NCBI GenBank assembly: GCA_024516155.1
Contig: JAJJXM010000085.1
Location: forward strand, 147,583 to 211,582
Length of the DNA: 64,000 nt
Reading direction: 5' to 3'
Source: Pyronema omphalodes
Lineage: Eukaryota; Ascomycota; Pezizomycetes; Pezizales; Pyronemataceae
Positions within the stretch are counted from its first letter, which is position 1, and every line of letters starts with the position of its first letter. Shown piece by piece: positions 11,838-21,557 of this stretch. The position numbers and the translations under genes are program-made. Under the pieces are notes generated by a model. It made no database searches and was not told the DNA's origin. It worked only from the letters and a program-made list of their open reading frames with translations.

Positions 11838-14071
11838 TTAAAAATCCGAATGAATATTTTCCTCATCCTCCAATTCCCAAATCCTGGGTTGCGCATCAGG
11901 CATTTCCGTATCCTCCTCATCCTGCCTGACTGTTGCAGTTTTATCCTTCTTGGTTTCCTTGGGCTTTCCTTGTTCATGCCCATCATCATTATCATCGTCA
12001 CGCTTCCTCTTTCCTGAAGAAGCTACCCTCCCATCCCTTGCCAATTCAGTTCCCCCAACTGTCTTCTTAGCATAGCAATCGTACATTCTATGTCCAGAAC
12101 GACCACAACGCCAACAGTCTGCCTTTTCCTTTCATACTTGTCAATTTCGGCTTGGGGAACTCCCTGCAAAGCCTCCCTTCCTGAGGCGTATACCGCAGGT
12201 TTCTCAGATTTCTTATGTTTTTTCCCAACAAATTCCTTTTTTGGTCCCTTATCCTTGACTCTCTGATTCTTGTGCTGCATCTCACGTGGATGCGCAGTCT
12301 CTTTTTCCTTTGCCTTATCCTTGCGTTCCCCACGCACTTCCAAAGTTCTCTTTTTTGTGTATCCTAACTCCTCATTCAATCCCTCAATAACATGCGCAGC
12401 ATCCTTTACTGCATCAATTAGGGTACTGTCTTGGTTAGGAATTCCACCATATCTCTGATAAACCATTTTCTTCATTGCTGGGGTCATAGCCTCCCATATA
12501 ACATTCCTGTACATAGGTCCCAATGCCCCAAGTCGCATGTTTAAATCCTCCCACTTAGTGATATAGTCATCGATATCACCATCATATTGAAGCTCTGTGA
12601 TTTGTTTCACATCCTTCTGAGCTTCCCTCTTGTCATCAAACCTTGCCTCAATCGCACTAGAGAATGCCGCCCAATTGTCTTTCAAGTTCTGCTTCTGGAT
12701 GGACTTCCTACGCTCCTGATGCTATGCCAAAGCCTTGTGGGTGAATAAACTACCAACCCACTTGATTTGTGCATCCTCGTCCGGCCAGGACATAGCATAG
12801 GTTGAAACGTAGTCCTGTACTGACGTCCACCAGGCTCTGTAAAGGGTCTTGTCCTTGCCAGAAAAGTATTGTGGTGCCTTGAGTTCTGGCATCTTGGGTC
12901 TCTTGGGACCATCCCTAGGTCCTTGAATCTTGTCAATGATAGCTGTCAGAAATCGTGTAGCTTCGACTTCTGCATTATCACTGGGCTGGTTCTGTTGAGG
13001 GGGTCCTGCAGGCTGTCTGGGATTGCGGCCTCCGTTATTAGAGGGCTCTGGAGGCGGAATGGTCATTCTCCTTCTTGGGGGTCCATTGCCTCGTCCGCCA
13101 TTTCCAGCTGCTGATGGGGGTGGTGTAGCAATCCTTGAGGCAGGCAGGGCGGTCTCCATGGCTATGTTGAAAAGGCTAGGTGAGACAGTCCTCCGCCGGG
13201 GTTCATCTTGTACCGCCTCAGCCAGGGATTCTGCATCGATAGGTTGGTTCTTTGCATTCATATCCATAACCCTTTGAATCACCTTATCGATGATTTCCTT
13301 CTTCTCATTCTCCCTCTGAGTCTTATACTCCAGCAATTTCCGTTGTTGCTCCTGCTCTGCTTGTGCTCAAAGACGAATCTGTTCGTCCCTTTGTTGATAA
13401 GTCTGATTTTTTGTGGCTGCCCAATCTTCGACTCCCATATTCCAACCTTGTTGATAGTTGGAGAAATCCCTCAAGTAATCATTGATGATCCTAACACCAA
13501 TGTTCAAACGCTCAGCAGCCTGGTTGTGGGCTGCCTGCTTCTGTTGAATATCCGTTGCCAATTCCCCAATGGCATTCCAAACATCTGAGCTAAACTCATT
13601 ACTAGATTGAATGAGGCGTACAATAGATGTTTGGCTCAGTTCTCTGTCGATTTTCCCTTGTCGCAACACAACATCGTAGGCTTGTTGGATTGTCTTAGCC
13701 ATCTCGTCATATTGAAACTTCATGTAATTGATATCTGCTTGTACTGTCGCTGCTTCGGTTCTAAGGGCTGCCATCAATCCCTGAACATCCCTTTCTGTCA
13801 TTTGCATCTTCTCCACCATCTTGATGAACCAATCAGGAAGTTAGTTCCTGTCAACACTGGTCCCCTGCCGTGCTGCCTTTCCAGCCCCAGAGAGCTCGTC
13901 CCATGTTTGAGGGCGATAGATTTCAACTGCATTGCTCATGGCAACGTCGTCATCGTCGCAGGGTGCCGGGGAGGCAGTGATTCTGGGGAAGGAAGACATT
14001 GCTGAATAGAATGTGTTTTCGGAAATTGATAAGGCTTGCCCTAGAAGAGGCTCTTTTCGTATTCGTGTCAA
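11838..14071 (-). pseudogene. gag: Element A gag with zinc knuckle, several breaks
   Basis: Segments 13841-14071, 13367-13819, 12722-13336, 12023-12685 and 11838-12086 together form gag, separated by stops or frameshifts. The N-terminal half is a long helical, Gln/Glu-rich segment. Then comes a proline/glycine-rich linker, a capsid-like domain (PQYFSGKDKT, FDDKREAQKD, YITKWEDLNMRLG), a Lys-rich stretch and a CCHC knuckle (CWRCGRSGHRMYDC) read in the 11838-12086 frame. The tail is acidic. Function: particle assembly and RNA binding. The start is the first ATG after the leader (14071). Confidence 0.82.
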
Positions 14072-14108
14072 TTAATAAACTTGGTAGCTTGTACCCTCAA
14101 GTTTATAG
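14072..14108 (-). promoter_or_regulatory. Element A primer-binding region, candidate self-priming site
   Basis: Two bases after the 5' LTR end, the minus strand of 14093-14106 reads ATAAACTTGAGGGT. The LTR transcript carries ACCCTTAAGTTTAT (minus strand of 6258-6271), which pairs over 14 nt with one G-U wobble. Tf1/sushi-group elements prime from their own RNA, so this is a candidate self-primer. The site also forms a local inverted repeat ATAAACTTG/CAAGTTTAT (14075-14083, 14098-14106). Confidence 0.5.
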
Positions 14109-14271
14109 TGTGAACCTGGGCACAGTCCTGACCATGCAGAGGCTTTTCGATTGTTCTTCCAAGTGCTTCGTCCGAGGGTAGACAAACACTTCGTTCTCAA
14201 GACAAACAGACACTTGGTTCTCAAGAACTGACAGAGGTTGTCCCAAAGATAGGCTAGGAGGTAAATCAATC
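14109..14271 (-). repeat. LTR-A (U5 side) left of LINE-1 copy 1
   Basis: Starts TGTGAACCTGGGCACAG on the plus strand, which is the LTR-A 3' end in reverse complement. It is cut at GTAAATCAATC (14261-14271) by the 3' end of a LINE; the LTR resumes at 19799. This is the 5' LTR of element A. Confidence 0.85.
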
Positions 14272-14558
14272 TGATCTTTGTTTTATTGTGACTAGAGCTA
14301 CATGGCTATTGCACTCCACCTACTTCATACCCTTCTTCCGCCTTTATAAAAACATCAAGTAACATAAGGAAATAAGACATAAGCATAAACAGAAATCAAA
14401 GTGGTACAAAGCGTGCGTATCTAAGGCCAGTATTTTAAAACATAGGAAAGAAAAGACATTTATCCGTCAAAAGCCGCGTATCCCAGTACCGCTACTCCTC
14501 CGTCCATCCTTTCCTTCTCGTTATTGTCAAGTGGTGTGGCTCTACAGCGTATCTCCTT

Positions 14559-17500
14559 CTAGTATCCCAAGCCTGTTCGTTTGGCGAACTTCAGTAACGC
14601 AGATATGCCGGTCTGGTTGGCGAAGAGTTGTTGTATAGTGAAGTTTGTGGATGTGGCCTGACATAATCCTTGTCGCGTGGCGTGTAGTTTGGGGCAGTCA
14701 AGTAGGTAATGTTCGGCGGATATGAAGCCGGATCCGCAGTCGCAGGTGGTTGGTTGTTGTTCAAGGTGGGGATCGATTGGTGTACGTCTGCATCTAATGC
14801 GGAAGAGGGCCCGTGAGGTGCGGAAGGGTAGGTGTTCGAGGTGTCTGGGGTACGACAGCGAAGGGGGTAGTCCGTCCGGGGCGTCTTTTTGCCATTGTTC
14901 GAGGAAGTGTTGTCTGACTTGGGCTTTCATCCACGCATGCGAGGTGATGGCTGAGTGACAGGGGTTTTGTAGTTGTGTTCCGAGTTTTGCTAAGCTGTCT
15001 GCAAGTTCGTTGCCGGTGATATTTGTGTGCGAGGGGGTCCAGAGCATGGTGAAGGTCCATATCTTGGTAGCGAGGTGTTGTGCCAGTTGGAGTGTCTCTC
15101 TGGCATACTGGTGGTTGTTGGAGTTGTTGCGTAGGGTCTCTATAGCCGCTTGGTTGTCGAGGCATAGAAATACTTTCGCTGGTTCTGTGTTCGGGAGCAT
15201 GCGTGATCCTTCCGTTGTGGCGTGTAGTTCTGTGTCGAAGACTTCGCATAGTGTTCCGAGGTGGCAGTGGTGTGATTGGAGGTGTTGTGGGCCGTTTGTT
15301 GTTATTTGGTAGAGGGCTGCCCCGCAGCCTGTGGTGTTGTTGTCAAGTTTGGATCCATCGGTGTAGAGGAGGTATGTCCCGAGTGGTAGTGAGTTCAGCC
15401 AGGAAAGGTGGCGGGTGTTGGGTTCGTCTGTCTTGTTCGGGTTTGGTGAGGGTGTGGTGGGGATGTGGAAGGCTGGGTTTTCTGGGGTGCGGTTTTCAAT
15501 TGTGCCGACCAGGAGATGTTCAATGTGTCGTCGGAGGTGTGATAGTGCGGGTGATGTTTTTGGGCATTTTGATGTGGGTTTGAGACCTGCTAATGGGTGG
15601 TGAGCGGGTAGGAAGAGGAGTCGTAGCGCATATTTTGCTGAAATGTAATCGAGGTAAATGTGGAGAGGAGGTAGGTGTGCGCAGATGCGTAGTTTCGTCA
15701 GGTTGGTGCTTAGGGTGAGTCCTGTGGCCCAGCGGATAGCTTTGTGGTATGTTGCAGTTAGTGGTCGCAGAGTGGTGTCTTTCCCGGTCCACCAGGCTGG
15801 GGAGGCCCACAGCATTTTTGGAAGGAGGAGGGTCAGGATGAGGTGTCGTGCCATAAGGGTGTTTAGTCCGTTTGAGCGATGTCGAAGGTGTAAGAGGGAG
15901 CCCAGGGTATTCTTGCCGGCTGCTGCAGCTTGTGTCGTGTGTGGGATGAAGGTGAGTGATTCGTCAATGTTGACGCCGAGGTATTTGATGCTTCGGGTTG
16001 GCGTTATCGTTATATTGTTTAGTGTGAGTTGGGGGAGAGTTGTGAGCTCCGTTGCTTTGTGGTGGCTTGCGCTTGGGACGCAGTGGAGGAGTTCAGTTTT
16101 GTCCGGTGAGAAGCTGAGGCCAAGATGTTTGCCACGTTCTGTGAAGTGTTCGGTTCGTGTTGTGAGGCGGTCTACCGCGAAGTGTCCGGAGTTTGCTGAT
16201 TGGAGGAGGCCGGTGTCGTCGACATATGACGCGGTAAGTTCCTTGGCTGGTTGGTGATTGACTTCGAGCATACCGTTGGCATAGATGAGGAACAGGATAG
16301 GTGAGGCGGGTGATCCTTGCGGCAGTCCACATCGAAAAGGCTTGGGTGTCTCTAGTTCTTGATCGAAGGAGCAAGCTAATGTTCGATTGGAGGTAAATGC
16401 TTTTGTCCATGCAATGAGGTAGGCAGGCATGTGTCGCTGTCGTATAACTTGGAGGAGGGGTGTTGGGTTGGTGTTATTGAAGGTGCCCTCGATGTCCTGT
16501 GCCAGAAGTGTAGGGCGGGGTGGGTGTTTCATTTTTCCCGTGGCGGGGATTGCGAGGTCGGTGCTGATGGGCGTGATGATTGCTAGTAGTGCATCCATTG
16601 CAGAGTATTGTTGCCTGGCCCCCATCTGGTGTGGTGATATGGCCAGGCATGCGGAGGCTGATTTGGCTAGTCGTAGAGCGGCAATCTTCTCGTATACCTT
16701 GGAGATGCAGGGTAGGAGGGATATCGGGCGGTATGATTTTGGCGAAGTGTACGTTCTTTTGCCTGGTTTGGGAATAACTACGCATCGGGCTACCTTCCAT
16801 TGCTCTGGGAAGGTCTCGTATCGGAGAAGGGCGTTGAATAGTTTGGCTAATGCGGAATGTTGGGCTTGGTGATATTTGGCGATCAGTTGGTAGGTGATGT
16901 TGTCGTGTCCGGGTGCAGATGCATATTTTAATTTTCGTATGACTTGGCTTACTTCGTGGTTGGTCACGGGGTGGAAGTTGTTGCTTGTGTCCTTGTGTGT
17001 TTTGACAAATTGAGGTGGGATGTCCGGGGGCTCATGTGTTTGGTGTGGGAATAGGGAGTTTCGTAGTATGTTGCATTTTTCTTGAGATGTTTCGTTTCCT
17101 TCCAGGGGTTGGAGTGGTCGGTTGTTTGTGTCACCAGCGGTAAGGCAGTTCCATACTTCTGTGGAGGTGGAATTCTGCAGCGTTGTTACCCAGTATTGTT
17201 CTTTGGCGAATTGAACTGCTTGCGTCCATTCGTAGCGGTGATGTTTGGCTTGCACCTTGAGGGCGGGGTTTGTGCGGTCTGAGCGATAGCGTTGTTCAGC
17301 TTGTTGTAGTTTCTTTTTCTTCTTGTTGAGGTCTGGATGCCACCATGGTGCATGCTTTGTTCTGGGCTGGACCCATGGTACTGCGGCATCGGTGGCTTTG
17401 TGCATGAGGGAGGTGATGTTCTCGGCCGCACGGCAGGCGGTCTGTGCGTTTGTGATGTTGTCGAGGTTGACCGGGTTGTCGATGATCGTTTGGCGATATG

Positions 17501-18251
17501 ATTGCCAGTCGGCTTTACGCCATGCTCGTTTGGGTGTTTTGTTAAGGATGGTGAGGTTCATGTGGATAGTGCAGATGGCGTGATCGGAGGTTGAGTCTGG
17601 GTTGATCTCGTGGATGAGGATTTTGTCTGTAATGCTACCTGCAGAGAAGCATAGGTCGATGACTGACGGATGCATTCCATTGCGTGGGTAGTGTGTTGGG
17701 ATACCTGGTTCGTTGTGCAGGATGAAGTGATGTTGGCCCATCCAATTAGCGATTGTATTGGAGTGATCTCGGTGGCGTCGGAGTTGGTCGTCATCTATGG
17801 TAGTGGTTCCCCCCCACCATTCATGGTGGGCGTTCATGTCCCCCATGATGATTGCAGGGGTCACGGGTCGAAAGGAGGAGAGGAGGTTGGCTAGGGCGTT
17901 TGGTCTCCCAGGTGAGTAGAAGTTGTAGATCATTATTCCTTGGTTATTAGGTAGGTAGAGTTTGGTGCCAAGGAATGAATTCTGGTGGGTGAAGGTGGTG
18001 GTTGCATACACCCCTGGTAGTCGTCGTATGTAGGTGGTGCATAGTGGTTTTTCGTCAGTGGGGGTGAACATATGGAAATCGGGATGTGTTGGCGGAAGTT
18101 TGGTGTGTTCGATAGCGGGTTCTTGCAGGAGTATAACGAGTGTTTTTGGATTAGATGCAAATGATTGTAGTGCTGATGTTGTTGTAGCGTGTCCTTTGGC
18201 GCAGTTCAGCAGCTGCACACATGCTGTGTCCATTTTTGTTGTGTTATTCAT
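14559..18251 (-). CDS. LINE-1 copy 1 ORF2: endonuclease, reverse transcriptase, RNase H (1230 aa)
   Basis: Uninterrupted 1230-residue ORF. AP-endonuclease motifs: LLQEPAIE (about 41), GDMNAHHEWW (137), SVIDL (196) and SDHAICTI (222). RT: APGHDNITYQ (447), YRPISLL (507), DIEGTFNN (586), GLPQGSPASP (642) and catalytic SYVDDTGLL (675). RNase H: YTDGSKLD (963), Glu near 1008, CLDNQAA (1030) and GNELADSLAK (1080). A C-terminal zinc-binding motif CDCGSGF...H...C lies near 1170. The enzyme nicks target DNA and primes reverse transcription of its own RNA there. The start ATG lies in the stop of ORF1 (ATGA), so translation probably depends on reinitiation. All catalytic residues I can check are present. 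Confidence 0.95.
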   Translation of the reverse strand: MNNTTKMDTACVQLLNCAKGHATTTSALQSFASNPKTLVILLQEPAIEHTKLPPTHPDFHMFTPTDEKPLCTTYIRRLPGVYATTTFTHQNSFLGTKLYLPNNQGIMIYNFYSPGRPNALANLLSSFRPVTPAIIMGDMNAHHEWWGGTTTIDDDQLRRHRDHSNTIANWMGQHHFILHNEPGIPTHYPRNGMHPSVIDLCFSAGSITDKILIHEINPDSTSDHAICTIHMNLTILNKTPKRAWRKADWQSYRQTIIDNPVNLDNITNAQTACRAAENITSLMHKATDAAVPWVQPRTKHAPWWHPDLNKKKKKLQQAEQRYRSDRTNPALKVQAKHHRYEWTQAVQFAKEQYWVTTLQNSTSTEVWNCLTAGDTNNRPLQPLEGNETSQEKCNILRNSLFPHQTHEPPDIPPQFVKTHKDTSNNFHPVTNHEVSQVIRKLKYASAPGHDNITYQLIAKYHQAQHSALAKLFNALLRYETFPEQWKVARCVVIPKPGKRTYTSPKSYRPISLLPCISKVYEKIAALRLAKSASACLAISPHQMGARQQYSAMDALLAIITPISTDLAIPATGKMKHPPRPTLLAQDIEGTFNNTNPTPLLQVIRQRHMPAYLIAWTKAFTSNRTLACSFDQELETPKPFRCGLPQGSPASPILFLIYANGMLEVNHQPAKELTASYVDDTGLLQSANSGHFAVDRLTTRTEHFTERGKHLGLSFSPDKTELLHCVPSASHHKATELTTLPQLTLNNITITPTRSIKYLGVNIDESLTFIPHTTQAAAAGKNTLGSLLHLRHRSNGLNTLMARHLILTLLLPKMLWASPAWWTGKDTTLRPLTATYHKAIRWATGLTLSTNLTKLRICAHLPPLHIYLDYISAKYALRLLFLPAHHPLAGLKPTSKCPKTSPALSHLRRHIEHLLVGTIENRTPENPAFHIPTTPSPNPNKTDEPNTRHLSWLNSLPLGTYLLYTDGSKLDNNTTGCGAALYQITTNGPQHLQSHHCHLGTLCEVFDTELHATTEGSRMLPNTEPAKVFLCLDNQAAIETLRNNSNNHQYARETLQLAQHLATKIWTFTMLWTPSHTNITGNELADSLAKLGTQLQNPCHSAITSHAWMKAQVRQHFLEQWQKDAPDGLPPSLSYPRHLEHLPFRTSRALFRIRCRRTPIDPHLEQQPTTCDCGSGFISAEHYLLDCPKLHATRQGLCQATSTNFTIQQLFANQTGISALLKFAKRTGLGY

Positions 18252-19729
18252 AATTCTTCGGTTCTACTTGCGTGAGGTGTGGGTTGCCTTCTTGCTTCGG
18301 CTTCGACAGGGTTGGCCGTGTTGATTTGATCCATGTGTCTGATGCGTGTCGGGCACAAGGGGTCGTTTGCTTTGTGGGGTCCATTGCAGTTTGAGCATTT
18401 GATTGGTGGGTGGGTGCAGGACATTCCGGCCTTGCATGACGGAATGGAGCATGGGTGGGTCCTGGTGCCGTGGTTCTGTGCACAGACAGCGCATACAGGT
18501 TCGGTGGCTCTGCAAAGTTTGGGGTGGTGGCCAAATTGTTGGCAGTTGGTGCATTGGGAGGACGGTTGCCAGGAGTGGTATTCCCCTATCTTGCAGAGGC
18601 GGTTACATATCGCGAGTCTATTGGTGCCTAGTTTATTTAGATTGATGGTGCCAACGAGTGAGACTACTAGAGTGGATGCAGTCTTTTCTGCACGGCGTTC
18701 AGCTGGGACCAACCAGCGCGGGTCTGGTCCGAGGCGTAGGGAGGGATAGGTCGACTCGATTTCTGATCGGATGTATGTGAGGCTAGCGTTGGTGGGAACA
18801 TTGTGTAGAAGGAATTTAGTCCAGCGCGCATTAATGCGTGCATCGGAGGGTCGGAAGTTGTTGGTGACGTTGGTGATAATCTGGAGGTATGGGGCATAGG
18901 CTTCGGCCTTGGTGGTGGGGTTGGTAGTGAGGACAAGGCGGTTGTTGCTAGTTATGCGGGCCAAGGTGAATGCAGGTAGGTTGATATCCGTGGAGTTTTT
19001 GATGGCGGTGTTGATGGCATCAAGTGCGTGGTTGGCTGTGGTGTCGGCGTCGGTGATCTTATCCTCCAGGGTAATGATAACCTCGCGGTCGACACCTGGG
19101 AGCGCTTTCGGGATCAAGGTGGTAGGGCCTTTCTTGTCTTTCTTGGCCCTCACTGTGATGAATGGTTTTTCTTCGGCAGCGGCGGAGAGTCTGGAAGCAA
19201 AGGACTGCTCATTGTGCCAGGCGTTGGCAGGGTTGTTGAGGGGGGTGGGCTGGTAGAGAGGTACGGCAGGTGTGGGCGCAGGGGCAGTGAAACGTGCCTG
19301 TTCAGCTGGTGTTTTCCCGGGGTTCTTTGTGTTGGCAGGTTGGAGTTTCCGGATTTGGTTGGTGAGTTCGGCGACGTGACGTTCAAGCTGGGCAATACGG
19401 TTGGCGCTGGCATTGTGAGCGTGGGCGAAGGCATTTACCATGCGGTCAAAGCGGGCAAGCATCTGGTTCAGGGAGGTGGAGTTGATTGTTTCAAACATGG
19501 TAGGACGGTTGATGTCGTCCGGGGCAGTGTTGTTGAGGCGCTTGCGGGGGGAGCTAGTGCCGGTAGCAAGAATGCGTTGGGGTACTGGAGTGTCGTAGCG
19601 CGAAGGAGTAGGAGAGAAAATCTCTGACTGAGGGGGCTGAGTGAGGGAAACAGCAGGGGCAGCAGAGGCGGAGCGTTGCTGTTGCTGTTGTAGGTTTCCG
19701 AATAAAGTGGGGAGTTTTTGCTGGGACAT
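18248..19729 (-). CDS. LINE-1 copy 1 ORF1: RNA-binding protein with three zinc knuckles
   Basis: Starts MSQQKLPTL; an in-frame ATG 15 nt upstream (19744) is an alternative. After a Gln-rich N-terminus and a Pro/Ser-rich stretch comes a coiled-coil-like segment (IAQLERHVAELTNQIRKLQ). A central globular region follows, then cysteine knuckles near the C-terminus: CTNCQQFGHHPKLC, CAVCAQNHGTRTHPC and CSNCNGPHKANDPLC. This matches ORF1 of fungal Tad-like LINEs, which coats element RNA. Its stop TGA shares bases with the ORF2 start. Confidence 0.92.
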   Translation of the reverse strand: MSQQKLPTLFGNLQQQQQRSASAAPAVSLTQPPQSEIFSPTPSRYDTPVPQRILATGTSSPRKRLNNTAPDDINRPTMFETINSTSLNQMLARFDRMVNAFAHAHNASANRIAQLERHVAELTNQIRKLQPANTKNPGKTPAEQARFTAPAPTPAVPLYQPTPLNNPANAWHNEQSFASRLSAAAEEKPFITVRAKKDKKGPTTLIPKALPGVDREVIITLEDKITDADTTANHALDAINTAIKNSTDINLPAFTLARITSNNRLVLTTNPTTKAEAYAPYLQIITNVTNNFRPSDARINARWTKFLLHNVPTNASLTYIRSEIESTYPSLRLGPDPRWLVPAERRAEKTASTLVVSLVGTINLNKLGTNRLAICNRLCKIGEYHSWQPSSQCTNCQQFGHHPKLCRATEPVCAVCAQNHGTRTHPCSIPSCKAGMSCTHPPIKCSNCNGPHKANDPLCPTRIRHMDQINTANPVEAEARRQPTPHASRTEEL

Positions 19730-19798
19730 TGTGTTCCCAAGCAAAGAAGAAAGCGAAAGGGTAAAAGCAATAGAAGAGGCTGTGCAACCTTAGACCGA

Positions 19799-20035
19799 GA
19801 AGTAAACTAATCGATCACAGGCCGAATAAACTTAAGGGTCTCTCTTGAGGTATTGGTGTTCGAAAGGTAACGTCGTAGGTACAGATCAGTTCGGATGACC
19901 CCATTCGTTTGCCTTGCATTCTCATCAGAATTCCCTTCTCTTGCAAGCCCTCTGGTAGTCATGCTTGGCGGAACATATTCTCAAGTATAAAGAGGTGTAC
20001 CTTCACCGTCATCTTTTCTCTTCATCAGCGGCATG
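19799..20035 (-). repeat. LTR-A remnant right of LINE-1 copy 1, internally deleted
   Basis: Resumes the LTR after the LINE (GAAGTAAACTAATCGATC, then the conserved GGCCGAATAAACTTAAGGG). About 700-800 bp present in the copy at 39842-41096 is missing between GTACAGATCAG and TTCGGATGACC. It stops where another LTR-A end begins (TGTGAACC at 20036). Sequence type matches the 39842-41096 subfamily rather than the 6082-7983 one. Confidence 0.7.
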
Positions 20036-20437
20036 TGTGAACCTGGGCACAGTCCCAACTATGCAGAGGCTTTTCGATCGTTCTTTCAAGTGCTTCGTCT
20101 TAGGGTAGACAAACACTTTGTTCTCAAGACAAACAAACACTTCGTTCTCAAGAACTAATGGAGGTATTCCAAAGATCAAGCTAGGAAGTAAATCAATCGA
20201 TGACAGGCTGAATAAACTTAAGGGTTGTCTTCGGAGGTATTCGTTGGTGTAAATAGGTATCGTTCGCGTAGAGGATCAATGGATGATGATGAAGGAGACA
20301 GAGGGAAGACATACCGTCTTTTATAGACTTTCGTCTACATATTCGCCCAGCCTTCCTTGGGGAACCAACTGCCAAACTTAGCATAGGAGATAAGACATGG
20401 GTGAAAGCTGTGACGCATCTGCTGAGGCTTGCATTAT
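20036..20437 (-). repeat. LTR-A fragment (3' part), reverse orientation
   Basis: Reads TGTGAACCTGGGC... on the plus strand with the conserved AATAAACTTAAGGG block and an intact TATA-type site in reverse (TCTTTTATAGAC near 20327). At about 20437 the sequence switches abruptly to LTR-A in the forward orientation. Confidence 0.75.
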
Positions 20438-21249
20438 GGTAAGGAGTATTCCGCAATACACGGCTACGATAGGGGCTGCATAGGAACAGAAGATTCCAAG
20501 AAGATGCAGATGCGGCGCAAGGGTGTTATCCGGTGTTACAAGCTGGGTGGACAGTTTGGCGAAGAGATAACGCAGAGTCTAGTCAGCAAACAGGAGTGGA
20601 ATGCAGAACAAGGGTCAACAGTTCATCAGCATGAGACGACGTCCAGCAGGGAACTCCACTCAGGAAACCAGTTTGATGGAACTGATATGACGCGTCCTTG
20701 GGCCTAGAACTGCCAACTTGGAACAAGACGGCTTTTGCATCCACACCAGGGTATGACTGTGTGCAAGTGCGCGCAGGTCGGGCACATGTTACATCACACA
20801 GGAATATGACGGAGTGATCTACTCCGGTAGGGCATCAGGATGCCTTATAATGTCAGTGACCTCTACTTGCAATCGAGATTCTCTAGGGAGATCTATGATG
20901 GTGCGACTCATCCGATAAATCACTCATGAGTCATTGTCACAAGAGTTCATGCATGATGCAGTCAGACGGTGTTGGCCTCCGGTGTGACTCATAACCCCAG
21001 CACCTCATTGGAAGGTGTGGTAGTACGGTGAGCTATTTCAAGGATTACTCTGACCAGGGCGAGCATAGTGCAAGCGACCGATTAATTTAATTGCGCGCTC
21101 AGTATGACGCAAGCCTCAGCAGATGCGTTACAGCTTTGACCCATGTCTTATCTCCTAAGCCCGGTTTGGCAGTTGGTTCCCCAAGGAAGGCTGGGCGAAC
21201 TTGTAGACGAAAGTCTATAAAAGATCCTATGTCTTCCCTCTGTCTCCTC
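20438..21249 (+). repeat. LTR-A fragment, forward orientation, split by LINE-2
   Basis: Forward LTR-A starting within the U3 part (GGAGTATTCCGCAATACACGG) and running through a TATA box (TATAAAAG, 21216-21223) to CCCTCTGTCTCCTC (21236-21249). There LINE-2 is inserted. The LTR continues at 36718. LINE-2 thus sits about 30 bp downstream of the LTR TATA box, in LTR sense. Confidence 0.85.
21236..21249 (+). repeat. Target-site duplication of LINE-2, left copy
   Basis: CCCTCTGTCTCCTC, repeated exactly at 36704-36717. The 14-bp match defines LINE-2 as the 15.5-kb interval between the two copies, including its nested insertions. Confidence 0.9.
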
Positions 21250-21557
21250 GCCGGAACGCCTGCAGACTTCCAGCTCCACGAAAAAAAAAAAAAAAAGATT
21301 CCTAACAAACTTCCGAATCCGAAGAGAAAGAATACTGATTACCAAGCGAGATAGAAAGAAAAGGGAATCCTCAGGGCGAATTCAACCCCTCGAGCGGCAT
21401 CAAGCGACGAGCTCCTGGTTCTGGCTGAACTCCAGTGAGAATCAGGTCCCCGGACCACAGGGCCAACCCAACAAGACCCCCAAAACAGAACCACAACCCC
21501 TCTCCCCCCCCCCCCCCCAGGTCTAAAGAAAAACAAAAAAAAAAAGAGAACACCAAA

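Larger units (their letters stand above)
6082..14271 (-). mobile_element. Chromovirus A (Ty3/Gypsy, minus strand)
   Basis: LTR-A at the left, internal region 7984-14108, and the start of the right (5') LTR at 14109-14271. That LTR is then split by a LINE and continues as fragments from 19799. Reading on the minus strand the order is gag, CCHC knuckle, protease, RT, RNase H, integrase, chromodomain. Protein-coding parts carry a few stops and frameshifts, so this copy is inactive, but the RT catalytic motif is intact. A shorter relative lies at 51343-53634. Confidence 0.9.
14272..19798 (-). mobile_element. LINE-1 copy 1, full-length Tad-like non-LTR retrotransposon
   Basis: About 5527 bp between imperfect target duplications (GTAAATCAATC at 14261-14271, GTAAACTAATC at 19802-19812). 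The 5' end starts TCGGTCTAAGG on the minus strand; the 3' end reads ...CACAATAAAACAAAGATCA. Two intact ORFs overlap by ATGA. An AP-endonuclease, RT and RNase H in one ORF2 fit Tad/I-group LINEs, and Tad is the usual fungal clade. It is inserted in an LTR-A in the same transcriptional sense. This is the best candidate for an active element among the LINEs here. Confidence 0.92.

Noticed and set aside
18264..19787. Overlapping plus- and minus-strand frames within LINE ORF1
   Set aside because: Shadows of ORF1 caused by its GC-rich, stop-poor composition; the knuckles and family layout support only the minus-strand frame.
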